From: Gentiana macrophylla
Taxonomy: Eukaryota > Streptophyta > Magnoliopsida > Gentianales > Gentianaceae
Direction: 5' to 3'
Length of the DNA stretch: 64,000 bases
Assembly: GCA_026214975.1 (NCBI GenBank)
Contig: CM047813.1
Coordinates: 34,815,871-34,879,870 of the forward strand
A program made the position numbers and the translations under genes. Below, in pieces: positions 13,139 to 26,300 of this stretch (position 1 is its first letter; each line of letters starts with the position of its first letter). Below the pieces are notes generated by a model. It was given only the letters and a program-made list of their open reading frames with translations. It searched no databases and had not been told where the DNA came from.

Positions 13139-14856
13139 TGTTTTGATGATAATTCATCTTATTTGTTATAATATTATCTTAACATCATTGATGAAGTGTT
13201 GAAGCCAGCTGTTATAGTGGAAAGCTAAAAGATGTCTAGAACTGAATGTATTTTATTAGAGTCTGATATTTGTATAAGTTATATCGATAAGCAATCGTGA
13301 ATTGATAAAGTGTCGTAAAAGCTCAAAACCGGAAATCAATTAGAAAATCGAAAATCATCAAGACAAGCAAACCGACTCGAGAATACACCTACTTGGAATC
13401 AAGAAGGTAAGTTCATTTGAGAGTTCTGACTCGATTGGCTTATCTAGAAGAATGAAGAACCGAGGTTCAAACTCGCTTATTGAAGAATGAAGAATCGAGG
13501 CTCAAACTCGCTTTATGAAGATTACAAGTCGAGATCAGAAAGTTGGACTTCGTGCAAGATTGTGGTGACTCGAATCGACTTTATGGATCTTGTATGAAGA
13601 CCTAAGAATCATAAGGACAATGAATTCTTAGATGATAAATGTATCATGGTGTACTCTGATTAAGTCAAATATAATCAGATGAAAACTGGAGTACTGATTT
13701 TTGAAGAAGAATAAAATCTCAGTTAATGCTCCAAGTCAGTTAGGAAACTAACAAATGAAAAACTCAGTATAAAACTGATAAGGAAACTCAGTTTTATAAG
13801 TCAGTCATCCAACAAACTGAAAGTACAATCGAACTTTGTAAAGAAAGCAATTTCATTTGATGAGTTACTGACACAGCAGGAACGGTCAGAAAATATAGCC
13901 GTTGCAAAATATATGTTGATACAATTCAAATCGAAGTCAGATGAACGTTGGACTTCACACTATAAATAGAAGACTTTGCACAAACAACAAAGACATAGAA
14001 AACAAGAGCATATACAAGAATCAACAAGCTATTTGTGCACTCTATTTGAATTGCTATCATCTCTGAACTATAACAAGATCATATCTAGTATTTCTTCAAG
14101 TGTTCAAAGCTACAAAGAATTTATCAAGAATTCAACACTCTGAAGAACCACAAACAAGAATCAATTTATTGATTCTCATCCAACTTTGATTCTAATTCAA
14201 AGGTTTTAGATCGTAAGCAAACCGGGAAGGTTTCGCCAAGACAGTTGTGACAAGCGATCGGGTAGATCGTGTTTGTGTGTAGTAGTGGTGAAGAGGCAAT
14301 CCTACCTCTACAGGACCAATGGTTCAAGCATTTGAAGAGCGACAATTCTACCTGCTTCTACAATTGTTTAGATAGTGAAGCTGTGGATTAGCCAAGGACT
14401 ATTGTTTAGGACTTTTTGTAACAGATTCACCTCGAAAGTTCTAGTGGAATTTTCCTCCGCACCACAGGGGGAAGAGAGGGCGTCTGAGATTACACCACCT
14501 GAACCTCTATAACATCCGCCTTATTTACTTTACGCATTTACTTATTTATTTAGCATTTACTTACAGCATTGTGATACTTGATTGTTATACTTTTCACAGT
14601 CACAACTGATATTCACCAGAATTCAGTTCACAACACTCAGTTTTCAACAGAATAACAAGATCAATAAAAGGCTAAAATCATATCCGCCGGGTTGACTCGA
14701 TTTGATTTAAGTCAGTTTGACTTAATCTCAGCTTTGTCAGCTCAACTCCACACAAGTTTTATCTGAACCTTAATCTGTTTTAAAGATTAGTTTTTGGTGA
14801 CAAGTTTATTCACCCCCCCCCTCTAAACTTGTGTCAGCCTTTCCAAGGGACCAACA
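13139..14856 (+). repeat. SIRE-like Copia solo LTR
   Basis: 1718 bp beginning TGTTTTGATGATAA and ending GGGACCAACA. Its end (TTCACCCCCC..CTCTAAACTTG..GGGACCAACA) and the internal motif GAAGAGGCAATC match the LTR pattern of the SIRE-lineage element at 38059. No internal coding region adjoins either end. Flanking pentamers (ATTTA and GGTTC) do not match, so either the left boundary is off or one side was rearranged. Confidence 0.65.
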
Positions 14857-15125
14857 GGTTCAATTTGCTAGGAACCGGGTTACACATTGCAAAATAATAG
14901 AGCCAAATTCTATCAATTTTCACATTTTGGTTAATCCGGATTGTTGACTGGTTCAATTTCTTGTCAAAAAAGTGACCGGGTAGGGTCAACAGGCGGGTCA
15001 GACCTTTTTCCTTCACCCGGTAATGCTGCAAATGAGAAGGAAAAAAAGCTTTGACCAATAATACCTTGCGCAATTCCAATGTCCATTTTTCGCACCGTTT
15101 GTTATGTTGGACTCCTAAAATCAAG
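14857..15125. repeat. Right part of tandem repeat copy B and flanking sequence
   Basis: The first 80 bases match 12990-13036 (GCTAGGAACCGG, ATAGAGCCAAATTC). The rest is unassigned, with a short minus ORF that shows no domain. Confidence 0.5.
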
Positions 15126-15179
15126 AACTATTTATTGGAATAAATAGAAATCGATTTTGGGCAGTTTCATGTGTCGGGT

Positions 15180-15790
15180 ATATTTTTTTAAAAACCATGG
15201 CTTTAATACCGATTCGTTATGCAGAATCACTCGAAACAAAAGTAATTAAAGCACATCAAAATATACATGTGATTTGCCTGGGCCGCAATACGGACCGCAG
15301 ATCCTCCGTCCGGCCACCAAAACAACGGACAAGACCGTTGGCCATTATAGTTCGCACATGGATAAGCCATTATGGGGCCATGGCCATTAGCCGCCAAAAC
15401 CTTTCCTATCACCTCGCGGGCGAGGAAGGTAAGTGGCCGCCTGCTTATCCTCAGAAATTAGGTCCGCTAGCGACCCGACCCTGCAAGATCAGAGAAGCAA
15501 ACTACAATCCACGGGTGATAAGACAAGTGTACTAGCTAGGTCCCCCCCACTTCGGTCCGCCAGACAGCTATTGGCTTAAGTACGATCGGATTGTATTTAA
15601 TTATGTCTTATTATCATTAGCTGAACCCTTATCAGTAGCTTGACTATATATACAGGCTCAATGTAATATTTTACATTGACACAATTTATTAAAGCTAGGC
15701 AAACTCTGTCATTTTTCTCTAGATATTACACCACCACTTTAATGCTTTCCACCACCGTATTTCTACTTCCACCGCCATGCACCACCGGTT
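15180..15790 (+). repeat. Possible LTR-like remnant
   Basis: Contains a CTATATATACAGG box (15643-15655) followed by GTAATATTTTACATTGAC, AACTCTGTCATTTTTCTCT and Cys/His-type CCACCACC repeats, an arrangement I associate with plant LTR U3/R/U5 regions. An ORF at 15197-15535 has no recognisable domain and is probably fortuitous. No borders or target duplication were found. 15791-16439 is AT-rich with nothing recognised. Confidence 0.3.
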
Positions 15791-16439
15791 TTTTACACCA
15801 AATCACAGCCAGATATCCACCTTAAACCACCGCTATTCACAATGTGAAAATTTTGACATTATCAACATGGAAAACAAAAGTTTTGAAGGAAAAAAAGAAG
15901 GTACAAAAAGAAGAGGACAAGTGAAGCATACGAAGTGTGGAAAAAAAAAAAAAAAAACCACAATGAAGATGACTGTAGGACAAAAAAAAAAATTCTACTA
16001 GGATTTTTTTATTTTATTTTATTAGAGTGATTGATTACCTGTTTGATAAGTTAAATTATTTTTTATTATACACAATTATTAATTATTCGTCAAATCAATC
16101 CAACTGTTGCTATTATTTTAATATTGATTTAACGATAAACTAGACAAGATTATAGTATTTCTTGTAGTAGAAATTACAATACGTATAAACACAATAATAA
16201 GATTGAATAAAAAAATATATACGTAAATCAATCAAAATATACGATAGAGAATCCATCAATAATGTAATTGACGTAAATCGTTGCTAATATCCACATGATT
16301 TTAGTCGATAGAAAAAAGAAAAAAAAACAAAGTCAAAAAAGATGAAAAGGCCAGCTCGAAACCAACTTTTTCACCGCGCGTCGTCACGGAAGACATGAGG
16401 AAGAAAAATCAAAGAGTGGGACAGCGAAAAGTAGTACTA

Positions 16440-17204
16440 CTAACAGTATATAGAGTAGGCTAAGAGTAAAAGAGTCAACCGACGCCGACGCTTTTGGGCT
16501 GTGTGTATGTATATGTAAGGCTTTCGACTTAACCACATATATTGCTTATTATCTTCGCCATTTTTTTTTTTTTTCTCTCCTCTCTCTTCTTTCTTTTCTG
16601 CAAAAAAATAACAGGCATATGTTTGATTTATAAACCTTCTTATATTTTATCTCTCTTCTTTCCAGCTTTTAGAGGTCAATAACAAAAAGGTTTTCCGAAA
16701 AGTCAATCCAACACTGATTCATATTTCAGAGATATGATAAGGCAAAAGTCCCTTTAAAGTAGGGTTTCCTGAGTAAGAAATAGGGATTTTGATTTTATTT
16801 TCTATGTATCATTGAGATGGAGATGGATTGACAAACAAGTGTTAAGCAGATTTATTTTTCTTTTTTTCTTTTTTTTTAAAGAAAAGAGGGAGGATAAGGA
16901 AGAAGGAGGGTACTTTCTTTATGTACAGACTGAGACATTTAAATTCGAGCCCTCATCTTGTCACTTCCAACTTCTACTTCTTTCATTTTTATTTATTGCG
17001 TTAAATCTTCGTTTTGGGCTAGTGAAATTTAGCACACCTTTTTTTTTTTTTTTTAATATAATGCTGGTCGTTTTTCTTAACATGTTGTGTGACTTCTATA
17101 AATGAAACTGCTGATACCTAAAAAAAAAAGTTTTAATTTTGGATCTTAAAAAAGAAAAAAAAAATACAGCATATAGATATAGAAGTTGCTATTGCCTATT
17201 ATCC
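16440..17204 (+). promoter_or_regulatory. Presumed promoter, leader and 5' UTR intron of the ANL2-like gene
   Basis: The region holds TATA-like stretches (16446-16453 and around 16510), a long C/T-rich tract (16560-16605) of the kind seen in plant leaders, a good 5' splice site (GAGTAAG, GT at 16773) and several AG acceptors just before the start codon (17168-17182). HD-ZIP IV genes often have a 5' UTR intron, so one from about 16773 to 17182 is plausible but unproven. No clear L1 box (TAAATGYA) was found in a manual scan. Confidence 0.35.
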
Positions 17205-17396
17205 ATGAATTTTGGAGGTTTTCTGGATACCGATTCTGCTACTACTGCCGCTGGTGGTGGCGGCGGTGTTACTGGCAATCCAGGCATAAACTACAATGAC
17301 AGCATGACCGCCGGTGTAATTAGTCAGGCCCGTCTTATCTCTCAGCCACTTACTGCCAAGTCTATTTTCTCTTCTCCAGGGCTCTCTCTCGCTCTT
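17205..17396 (+). CDS. ANL2: ANL2-like exon 1: N-terminal region
   Basis: Encodes 64 residues starting MNFGG and ending in a GLSLAL motif typical of the ANL2/HDG1 branch; the middle is Gly/Ala rich. It ends in phase 0 at a GTAAAT donor. The intron that follows is only 96 bases and contains a long T tract before a TGTAG acceptor. No domain is recognised in this exon. Confidence 0.88.
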
Positions 17397-20300
17397 GTAA
17401 ATGCTCCGGTCTTACTTCATTCTCTTTTTTTTTTTTTTTTTTTTTTAATTTACTCTCATACATTTTTCTTAATTAATTAATTAAATATGTAGCAAACGGG
17501 TATGGAAGGACAAGGAGAGGGTGTGCAGGTGGAAAGAATGATGGAAAATTATGAACCGAGCAGCAATAATAATGGGAGGAGAAGCCGAGTAGTAGAGGAA
17601 GAACATGATAGCAGATCTGGAACTGATAACTCCGATGGTGTCTCCGGCGGCGGTGATGATCAAGACGGTTCCGACAAACCTCCTCGTAAAAAGAAAAGAT
17701 ACCATCGTCATACTCCTCAGCAGATACAAGAACTTGAAGCGTATGTTTTTTAATTTAATCCCCTCTCTTAATTCTCTTTCAGATTATTATATACATATAT
17801 ATATATATACTAAATCCCATGATTTTCTTTTATTTTTCCATCTCTACTATGTAGTCTGTTCAAGGAGTGTCCTCACCCAGATGAGAAACAAAGGCTGGAA
17901 CTAAGCACCAGGCTTTGCTTAGAGACTCGTCAAGTTAAGTTTTGGTTCCAGAATCGAAGAACCCAAATGAAGGTACGTTTGTTAATTAATAATTACCTAG
18001 TTTTTGATTTTTTTTGTGTGAAGAAAAATAGATTTAGAATTTTTTTGTTTTGGGATTTAAACAAATAGACACAACTGGAGCGTCATGAGAATTCGATATT
18101 AAGACAAGAAAACGATAAGTTGAGAGCAGAAAACATGTCGATTCGAGATGCGATGAGGAATCCAATGTGCACGCATTGCGGTGGTCCGGCAATGATGGGT
18201 GGTGAAGTGTCTTTAGAGGAACAACATCTCAGAATGGAAAATGCACGGCTTAAGGATGAATTAGACCGTGTCTGTGCCCTCGCCGGCAAGTTTTTCGGTA
18301 GACCCATACCAAATTCAAGCCTTGAACTTGGAGTTGGAGGAGCGTTAACAACACTACCACCGTTACCATTGCAGGACTACTCGAATACTTCGAGTAGTCT
18401 TGCAATGGTAGCTCCAACAACAACGAGAGCAAACACAAACACAAACACGAGGGCCATTAATAATATTGACAGATCATTGGAAAGATCAATGTATTTAGAG
18501 CTTGCTTTAACAGCAATGGAGGAATTGGTTAAGATGGCTCAAACAGATGAGCCACTTTGGGTAAGGAATCCTCGTCAAGGCGGAGACAGACAAGTACTGA
18601 ATCATGAAGAGTACTTAAGAGAATTCACTCTTTGCACTGGTATGAAACCTAATGGCTTTGTTTCAGAGGCTTCAAGAGAGACTGGCATGGTCATTATCAA
18701 CAGTTTGGCTCTTGTTGAAACATTAATAGATGCTGTGAGTAAATTAATTACTTAATTTAAGCTTTTTTTTTTTTAAATATACTAAAATTATCTGATTCAA
18801 TAACTGAATTTTGGTGTTTTTTTATTTTTTATTTTTTATATATCACAGAATAAATGGGCAGAGATGTTTCCTTGTATGATTGCAAGAACTTCAACTACAG
18901 ATGTGATATCAAGTGGGATGGGTGGAACAAGAAATGGTGCACTTCAGCTGGTAAATCTTAACAATCTTTTCTTTTTTATTTTTCTTTTGTTTTAACATGG
19001 GCTGTAAAGATATTTGGGTAAAAAATTAATACTACCTCCGTTTTTTCTATATCGTCAGAAATTTTTTTTTTTTTTTTTTTTTATATTTATATTTATCTGT
19101 CATTTTACAACATTTATTATTTTTTTCTTCCTCTACCTTTTATTTTAATAAACCAAATTTCAATATAATTTTTCAATGCACAAGGAATGAAGAGTATTTT
19201 TGTTATGAGGTTTATATTCGCACCCACATTATTACTACTTTCACCCTATTACTCCCGGTACTACAAAAAATTACTTCGACATCACAAATTTTTTTAATGA
19301 ACGCAACCGGTGATATCAATAAGAATGTCATTGACGTTGCTGTTTAAAAACGAAAGTCAGTGAAACCGACGTTTACGTTATAAAAGCATTATAAATTAGA
19401 AACGTCATTTTATTAATCTCTGTGATTCTTCTCTTCTCTACGGTAAAAGAAAAAAAAACGGAGGGGGTATATAATAAAAAAAAATATTTAAATTATTTTT
19501 TGGATTTAGATGCATGCTGAACTTCAAGTTCTGTCGCCGTTGGTGCCGGTTCGGGAAGTGAATTTCCTCCGGTTCTGCAAGCAACACGCAGAGGGTGTTT
19601 GGGCGGTGGTTGATGTTTCAATTGATACTATGAGAGAAACCTCTTGTGGGACATCACCCACTTTTCTCCATTCCAGGAGGCTTCCTTCTGGATGTCTTGT
19701 TCAAGATATGCCTAATGGTTACTCTAAGGTTAGTTTCTCTTAACATTTACTTTTGCAATTTTATTTATTTATTTTTATATATATATATATAATGATGCTA
19801 TAAAGTTTTCTAATAAATAAAAATTTGTATTAATTTATAAGATTTTATTAAGGTTGAAAAATATGAATGCTAATGAGAATGGAATAAAATATTCAAACTA
19901 CTAGTTAGTTCCCTCTCTCAAAAAGTGCAACATTTTTTTTTTTGTTTTCACTCAGTTTAGGAATCTTGATATCTTTTGTACTACTTAAGTCCGACAAAAG
20001 TGTTCATTTTTTTTTAAAATAAATTGTCTTACGAAAAGTGTTTATTTAGAAATTCAATATATCATTTAATGCATTTTTTTCAAACATACATTTATCATAA
20101 CATTTAATGTTTATATATTTATTTCATATTCCAAAAGAGCATTTAATATGTGATAGGGGCATATATGTGTATCACTATTTAAATATAACATATTAATTGT
20201 TTTCTTAATTTGTGTATACCACAAAAAATGGACACATTTTATAGGACGGATGTGGTATACTACTATAATTTATTCGATACTTTATTTTGAATGGTGAAAG

Positions 20301-23300
20301 AATTATGAGCTGATAACAGGAAGAAAATGATTGAAGGTGTCTGTCTGAAAATAGTGATAAAAGATTTAAAACCCATAACATGACATATTATAGGACATGC
20401 CTTTTTTCTACAATAATTTTAGAGTAGTGATACATCAACTACTTATTTTACCATAATATCCTACACAACACAATCAACATCACACATTTTGTTGGGATCC
20501 ATCATAATAAATAATTCATCACTATAATCAATGGAAAGTAACAATATAGTGGAAAATGCACAACATAAATGTGTAGTGCACATATCATTTTCTATAATTT
20601 TATAGTAGTTCAAAATCATAACACCAGACCATCATTTCAACATATTTTCAAGATGTTGGTTTTTTTTTGCCATTAAATCCCTGTTTTTTTTTTTTTTTTT
20701 TTCATTTCTATTGGTCTGAGATCATTAAATCAGATCTGGTTTTGGACCAATATAAAATATAGGTTTTTCTTAAAAAAAAAGTGACACTTATTGGTAAAAT
20801 AGCAATATTGTCTATATGTAAGAGTATTCGTATCATATACTTTTAACGAATTCTCTACTTTACAGTTTTAAACATACATTTTTCTTGTTTACAGAATCTT
20901 TATCCAGGATAAAATGCATCAGATTTTTTATTTTATATAATGCAGTAGACATAAAGTAAAATTTACAGAGTATATAAGAATGCGGTAGAAGTACATTTTT
21001 ATTTATACAGAATCTGTAGTTTACAGTAAAAAATAGAGTATCTGCTGTAGTGTTATTTTTCCTATTAAAATATCTAAAATAGAATTTTTAAAATATTTAC
21101 AATTTCCCTTCAAAAAAAAAAATATTTAAACTATCTAATGTAAGTCTCTAAGTCTTACTTATAGCCATTTTGTTATGATTATTTCGTCGGCTTCCTAGTC
21201 AGAGTAAGAGGCATCTTTTGGCATGTAGTGTTAAATGAGTTTGTTGCAACAAATTATTGGTTGGAAGTTAGATATAAATACCTCTAACACTTTCTAACCG
21301 TAACCATAACACAAAAAGTGGAAAATCCTAGTACTCTCATGGAGTTGACAAAGTCATAAATATTAAGTAATTGATTTGATATTTTAACTTTAATAATAAA
21401 ATGATTAAAAAATTATTATACTCTCCCCGTTCTACAATAATTGAGGCAGTTTTCAAAATATTTTTTTACATTTTATATGAGGTAGTACAATTTTCAATGC
21501 AACATTTAATGTGTTTTTACTTAATTTACCCTTATTTATTACATTTGAAGATATAAAAAACAAGGTCACATTAATTATCCAAGGACATTCTAGTCATTTC
21601 ATTGTAAAAATTAATGCATTAACTCACATCCTTAATATGCGTGATTTTGACAACTGCCTCAGATAAATTGGAACGGAAGGAGTACTTAATTAAAGCAGTA
21701 CTCTCTTTGTTTTTTTTTTATCTATCGCAAAGAAAAGAATCAAACAAATTAAGAAAGTAATTAGTATGTCTAAAATATACTATAAAATGACTAAGTTTGA
21801 TTTTTGGAGTCAAATTGACTTTTGGAGTTTAAGTATTGGAAATGTATTTTTTTATTGGAGATGTAAATAATTTGTTCAGAAAGGAGGAAAAAAATAATAA
21901 ATGATACATTAGAAATGTAAATTGATAGATAAATAAAAACAGAGCAAATTCTGAAATGTGACAGATAAAAAAACGGATGGAGTATTATTTTTAAATTTCC
22001 AACAATTTATACTCCATTCGTTCCGAAATAACTGAGGCAGTTGTTACAAAAATTTGTTCCAAAATAATTGAGGCGGTTACATTTTCTTTTATTGTATTTT
22101 TCCTACATCTACCTTTATTTATGAAAGAGTTAGAGAATAAATATAACATTGCATTAATTATAGACTAAGGATTTTTTTAGTTATTTTGGTATTTAAATTA
22201 AAGCATTAACTCACATATTTAATATACGTATTTTTGATAATTGCCTCGGTTATTTCGAAACGGAGAGAGTAATAAGTAAGGGTCATATCGAAAAAATAAA
22301 AATAAATGTTGTTTTAAGAACCAAAGAACATCAAATAAAAAATAAAAAACCTTGCGATACCTTGAGGGGGAAAAGAAAAGAAAAAAAAAAATAAAAATTA
22401 ACAGCTTCGGTCAAAAAAAGTAAACAAACTTGGGAAACTAAAAGGTCAAAGTGAGTTTTTGTCTGATTCTGGAGTATTTATCTTAATTTTGTTGAAGGGG
22501 AAACCATTATTTTAACAAGATTAGATTCTTGTTGTAGTGCTAAATCGTAGACAAAGTATTTTGATCCTCAAATGTCAGCACCGTGGTTTTAGCTTAAGAT
22601 CAGCTAGTGAACACTAATTTACTGTGGAAATCTGTGCTTACCAGACATATTTAATGTATGGAAGCATCCAATATTGCATCTTGGGACACATTTATTATTA
22701 TCATATGATTTTTAGGAAATTGCTTTGTTTCCCTCAAAAACTTTGGTAAATGAAAACAATTCGTTTGATGTTTCCATTCCAAATTCTTGTCCATATACTC
22801 CATCTCTGTCCAAATACTACATACGTCCCACAAAAAGTGTTGATTTTCTAAGATTAATTGTCTTTTAAAAAGTGTTCATCTAGAAAATCAATACATCATT
22901 AATGCACTTTTTCTAAACAAACATTAATATTTATATATTCATTTCATTATCCAAAAGAGCATTTATTATATGATAGGAGTATATATGTCCATCACTACTT
23001 AAAATACAACACTTTAATTGTTTATTAATCTGTGTGCACCACAAAACGTGGACACTTTTTATGAGACGGAGGTAGTATTAACACGTCCCAAAATATAAGT
23101 CATTTCGGGGTTTTTACGCAAAATTTGTAAATAGTTGAATGACATAAATTTCATGTAGAAATGATTAAAATATCATTTGACTATCATTAATTAAATGATT
23201 ATAAAATATTGAAAAGTAGTTGTATTGTTAATAAATTAGAGTTAAGATAGAGAAAATAATAATAAATGCTTCATTGGTAATGTATAATGACTTATATTTT

Positions 23301-26300
23301 GGGGCAATCAAAAAGCGGTGCAATGATTTATATTTTGGGACGGAGGTAATATACTCTACTCCCCCCGTTGCAAAATACGCTGTAAAAATGTTTTGTTCCA
23401 TTTTATATGAGACAATACAATTTTCAATGCACCATTTATTGTGTTTTTACTTGATTTATCCTTATTTATTGCTATTGGAGATAAATAAAAAGGTCAAATT
23501 AATTATATCCAACGACATTCTAGTCATATTATCATAAAAGTTAATGCATTAAGTCACATCCTTAATATGCGTAATTTTATCAACTGCTTCAGATAAATTG
23601 GAACGGAGGGAGTATTTGATATTTAGGCTCTTTGTTTTTTTTAAAGATAATATAGGCAATTTTACAAAAACAATCGTATCTCTTAATTTATTTATCAATT
23701 TAATAACTTTTGATTACTTTATAACTTTTCCATTAACGATAATCAAACGGTATTCTAGAATTTAGTCCTTAAAATTCGTGACATTCAACTACTACTTTCT
23801 TAATTTATATATATACTTTTTTTTTTTTGAGAATTCTTAATTTATATCAAAACCCTTTAAATGAGGGAAGTTATTGGGTGCACCCGCCATATGCGGAGGG
23901 CACCCATGTGGCAAACTATACACCTTTCATTTTTAAACAGAATTTAACATGTGTAGTCCAGATTTGTTTACCGGTCAATTAAGTGCATATAGATATACCA
24001 CACAAGAACTTCCCCAAAAATGAAATATATTTTTGAACTTCCCCATCATTAAATTAAATGGGTTTTACACTTGAAATACCATAAGACAATTTATTTATGA
24101 GTTACTTTGAGAAAGATGCTATGGTTGAAATATACTATGAAACAATGCATTTGTTTGTGAGAATGCCTTATATTTATGCTAATTGGTAGAATAATATTTA
24201 TTTTAGGACGAATGTAGTAGTGACAAATTATATTTACAAATAATTTTCCTAAAAATAAATCCTCTTTTCCTTCTCCCTTGAAAAATAGAAAATCTTGTAT
24301 CACAATATAACAATATGTTAATATTTAAAAATAAATTAAAACGACTAAAACAACTTTAGGAGCAACATCACTGTTCACTCCCTGCTGGATCAAGCCAAAA
24401 TCATGTGTTTGATTTCAAAGTCAAATTTGGGCTCCATTTTTTGGTTGTCACGTGTGTACTGCCTACACAATAAGTAGGTAGTCGTATATAGGGGAAGTTA
24501 TTGTGTGGTGAGGAATTTGAGGTGAAATGACGGATGGAATGATTAGAACCACACAGTTTAAATACATAATGAAGGTGTGTGGATACACCACAAATAACCT
24601 CCCCGTATATAGGGACTGAATTCTCATGTTACAATGAAGGGGCTCAATCTCCCCATTGGTTTTATTTTTTTACTAAATTTTACTACATGCATCCCTAAAT
24701 AATTGTCATTTTAAGAGTTTAACACACTTTCTCCGTCTTAAAATATAATTTTTTTATCTTTTTAAATATGTCTATAAATATAAGTAATTATACATTATCA
24801 ATGCAAACATTTATTAGTTTTTTTTTACCCATAAATTATTATCAATTTAGCCATTTTTCATTATTTCACAACTATTGCATTAATAATAGTCAATGAGTAT
24901 TTTAGACATTTAACCTGAAAATTTATATTTTGAGACAGACGGAGTAATAAGGAAGTGGGTATATGTAATTTATTTTAGATAATAAATCTAATTTACCATT
25001 TGAATAGAATTAATGCAATGAATTTGAAGTTTGAAAAGTTGTTGAATACTCCATCCGACTTAAAATATAAGTCATCATAGAGTTTTCACATAGATTAATA
25101 ATGCGGTTAAAAGTCATTAACGTAAGACTAAAATGCCTAATACACCCTTTTAACTATCATGAATGCAACAATTGTAAAATAAGTAAAAGAGGTTGGATGT
25201 ATATAAATTGGGGGTAAATTAATGAAAAATGTTAATAAATATTCTCTTGGTATGGTATTGTGAATAAATTATATTATGAGTCAAACTCGAGCAATTAACG
25301 AACTCAAGCAGCTCATCATAATTAACGAGTCGAATTCGCTCAAGCAATTTAATGCTTGACTCGACATGCTCGCGAGTTTTATCGAGCATTTTAATATTTT
25401 AAGTTATATTATATTTCTTATTATTGGGTTGCTAGACTTAATATTTGATGTGAATATCTTAGCACTTTTACCATTTTTTTGAGCTGCTCGAGCTCGAGTT
25501 TGAAAGTGCTTGGTTTTTTCTTCCGAGCATAATCGAGCCGAATCGAGCATGATTAATATGTTATCGAACCGATATCGAGTAATTTGTTTCATTCTCGAGC
25601 GATCTCGAGCCGAGTTCAAGTATCACTGTTTTAAGAGGTTCCTCGACTCGATAAGTAAATACTGTACTTGATTCGGATCGGATCGTTTAGACCCCTCTTA
25701 TAAGGTACTCGAATGGCATTTGGGAAAACCTCACTCATATATGCCAAGTTTTGGAATACTTTTGCTGTTCTTGGTTGGAAAATATGAGCGCCGCCATTTG
25801 TTAACTACTAGGTAGTGCGATTGAATGACGCAAGAGTCGTTCTATAGTGTTCTGTCATAATCGCCCCTCTTCATACATCGAACTATATGGAAACTTTCAT
25901 CAAGATCCGTTATTCGGTCTTCCTTCTAAAGACCATAAAGAAGCTAACCGCTGTGAAAGTATTTTGTACAAAATCGTTCTTTCTAACATGATAATCAACG
26001 CCTTGTGCCAGGGCCTTCGAAAATCAAAGCATTGTCAAGAAGGATATTAACTGCCCCATTCCTTTGGTTCTAGCCTCATTAGGGTAGCTACTTCGTCAGC
26101 GTATTCTGCAATGTGTTGATCTTCGTCTGCTCTGTCACCAATATATATGGAAGGATTGTCAAATCGATGGTGGACTACATCCACCCCGCTTCGCACCACC
26201 CATACCAATGGTGGAGATTGCATACTACATGTTCAAGGTTTATCTTTCATCGGTTTAGGGAAATTAACACTCTTACGAAGAAAGTCTTGCTACTTCGGTG

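Noticed and set aside
15197..15535. 112-codon ORF upstream of the ANL2-like gene
   Set aside because: No domain; lies in a probable LTR remnant and has no promoter or splice context.
17139..17204. In-frame upstream ATG extending the ANL2-like protein by 22 residues
   Set aside because: The extension is Lys/Arg/Tyr-rich, overlaps the likely leader splice site and does not resemble the family N-terminus, whereas MNFGG does.
18083..18307. Antisense ORFs over ANL2-like exons 2, 4 and 8
   Set aside because: They mirror strong conserved coding sequence on the other strand.
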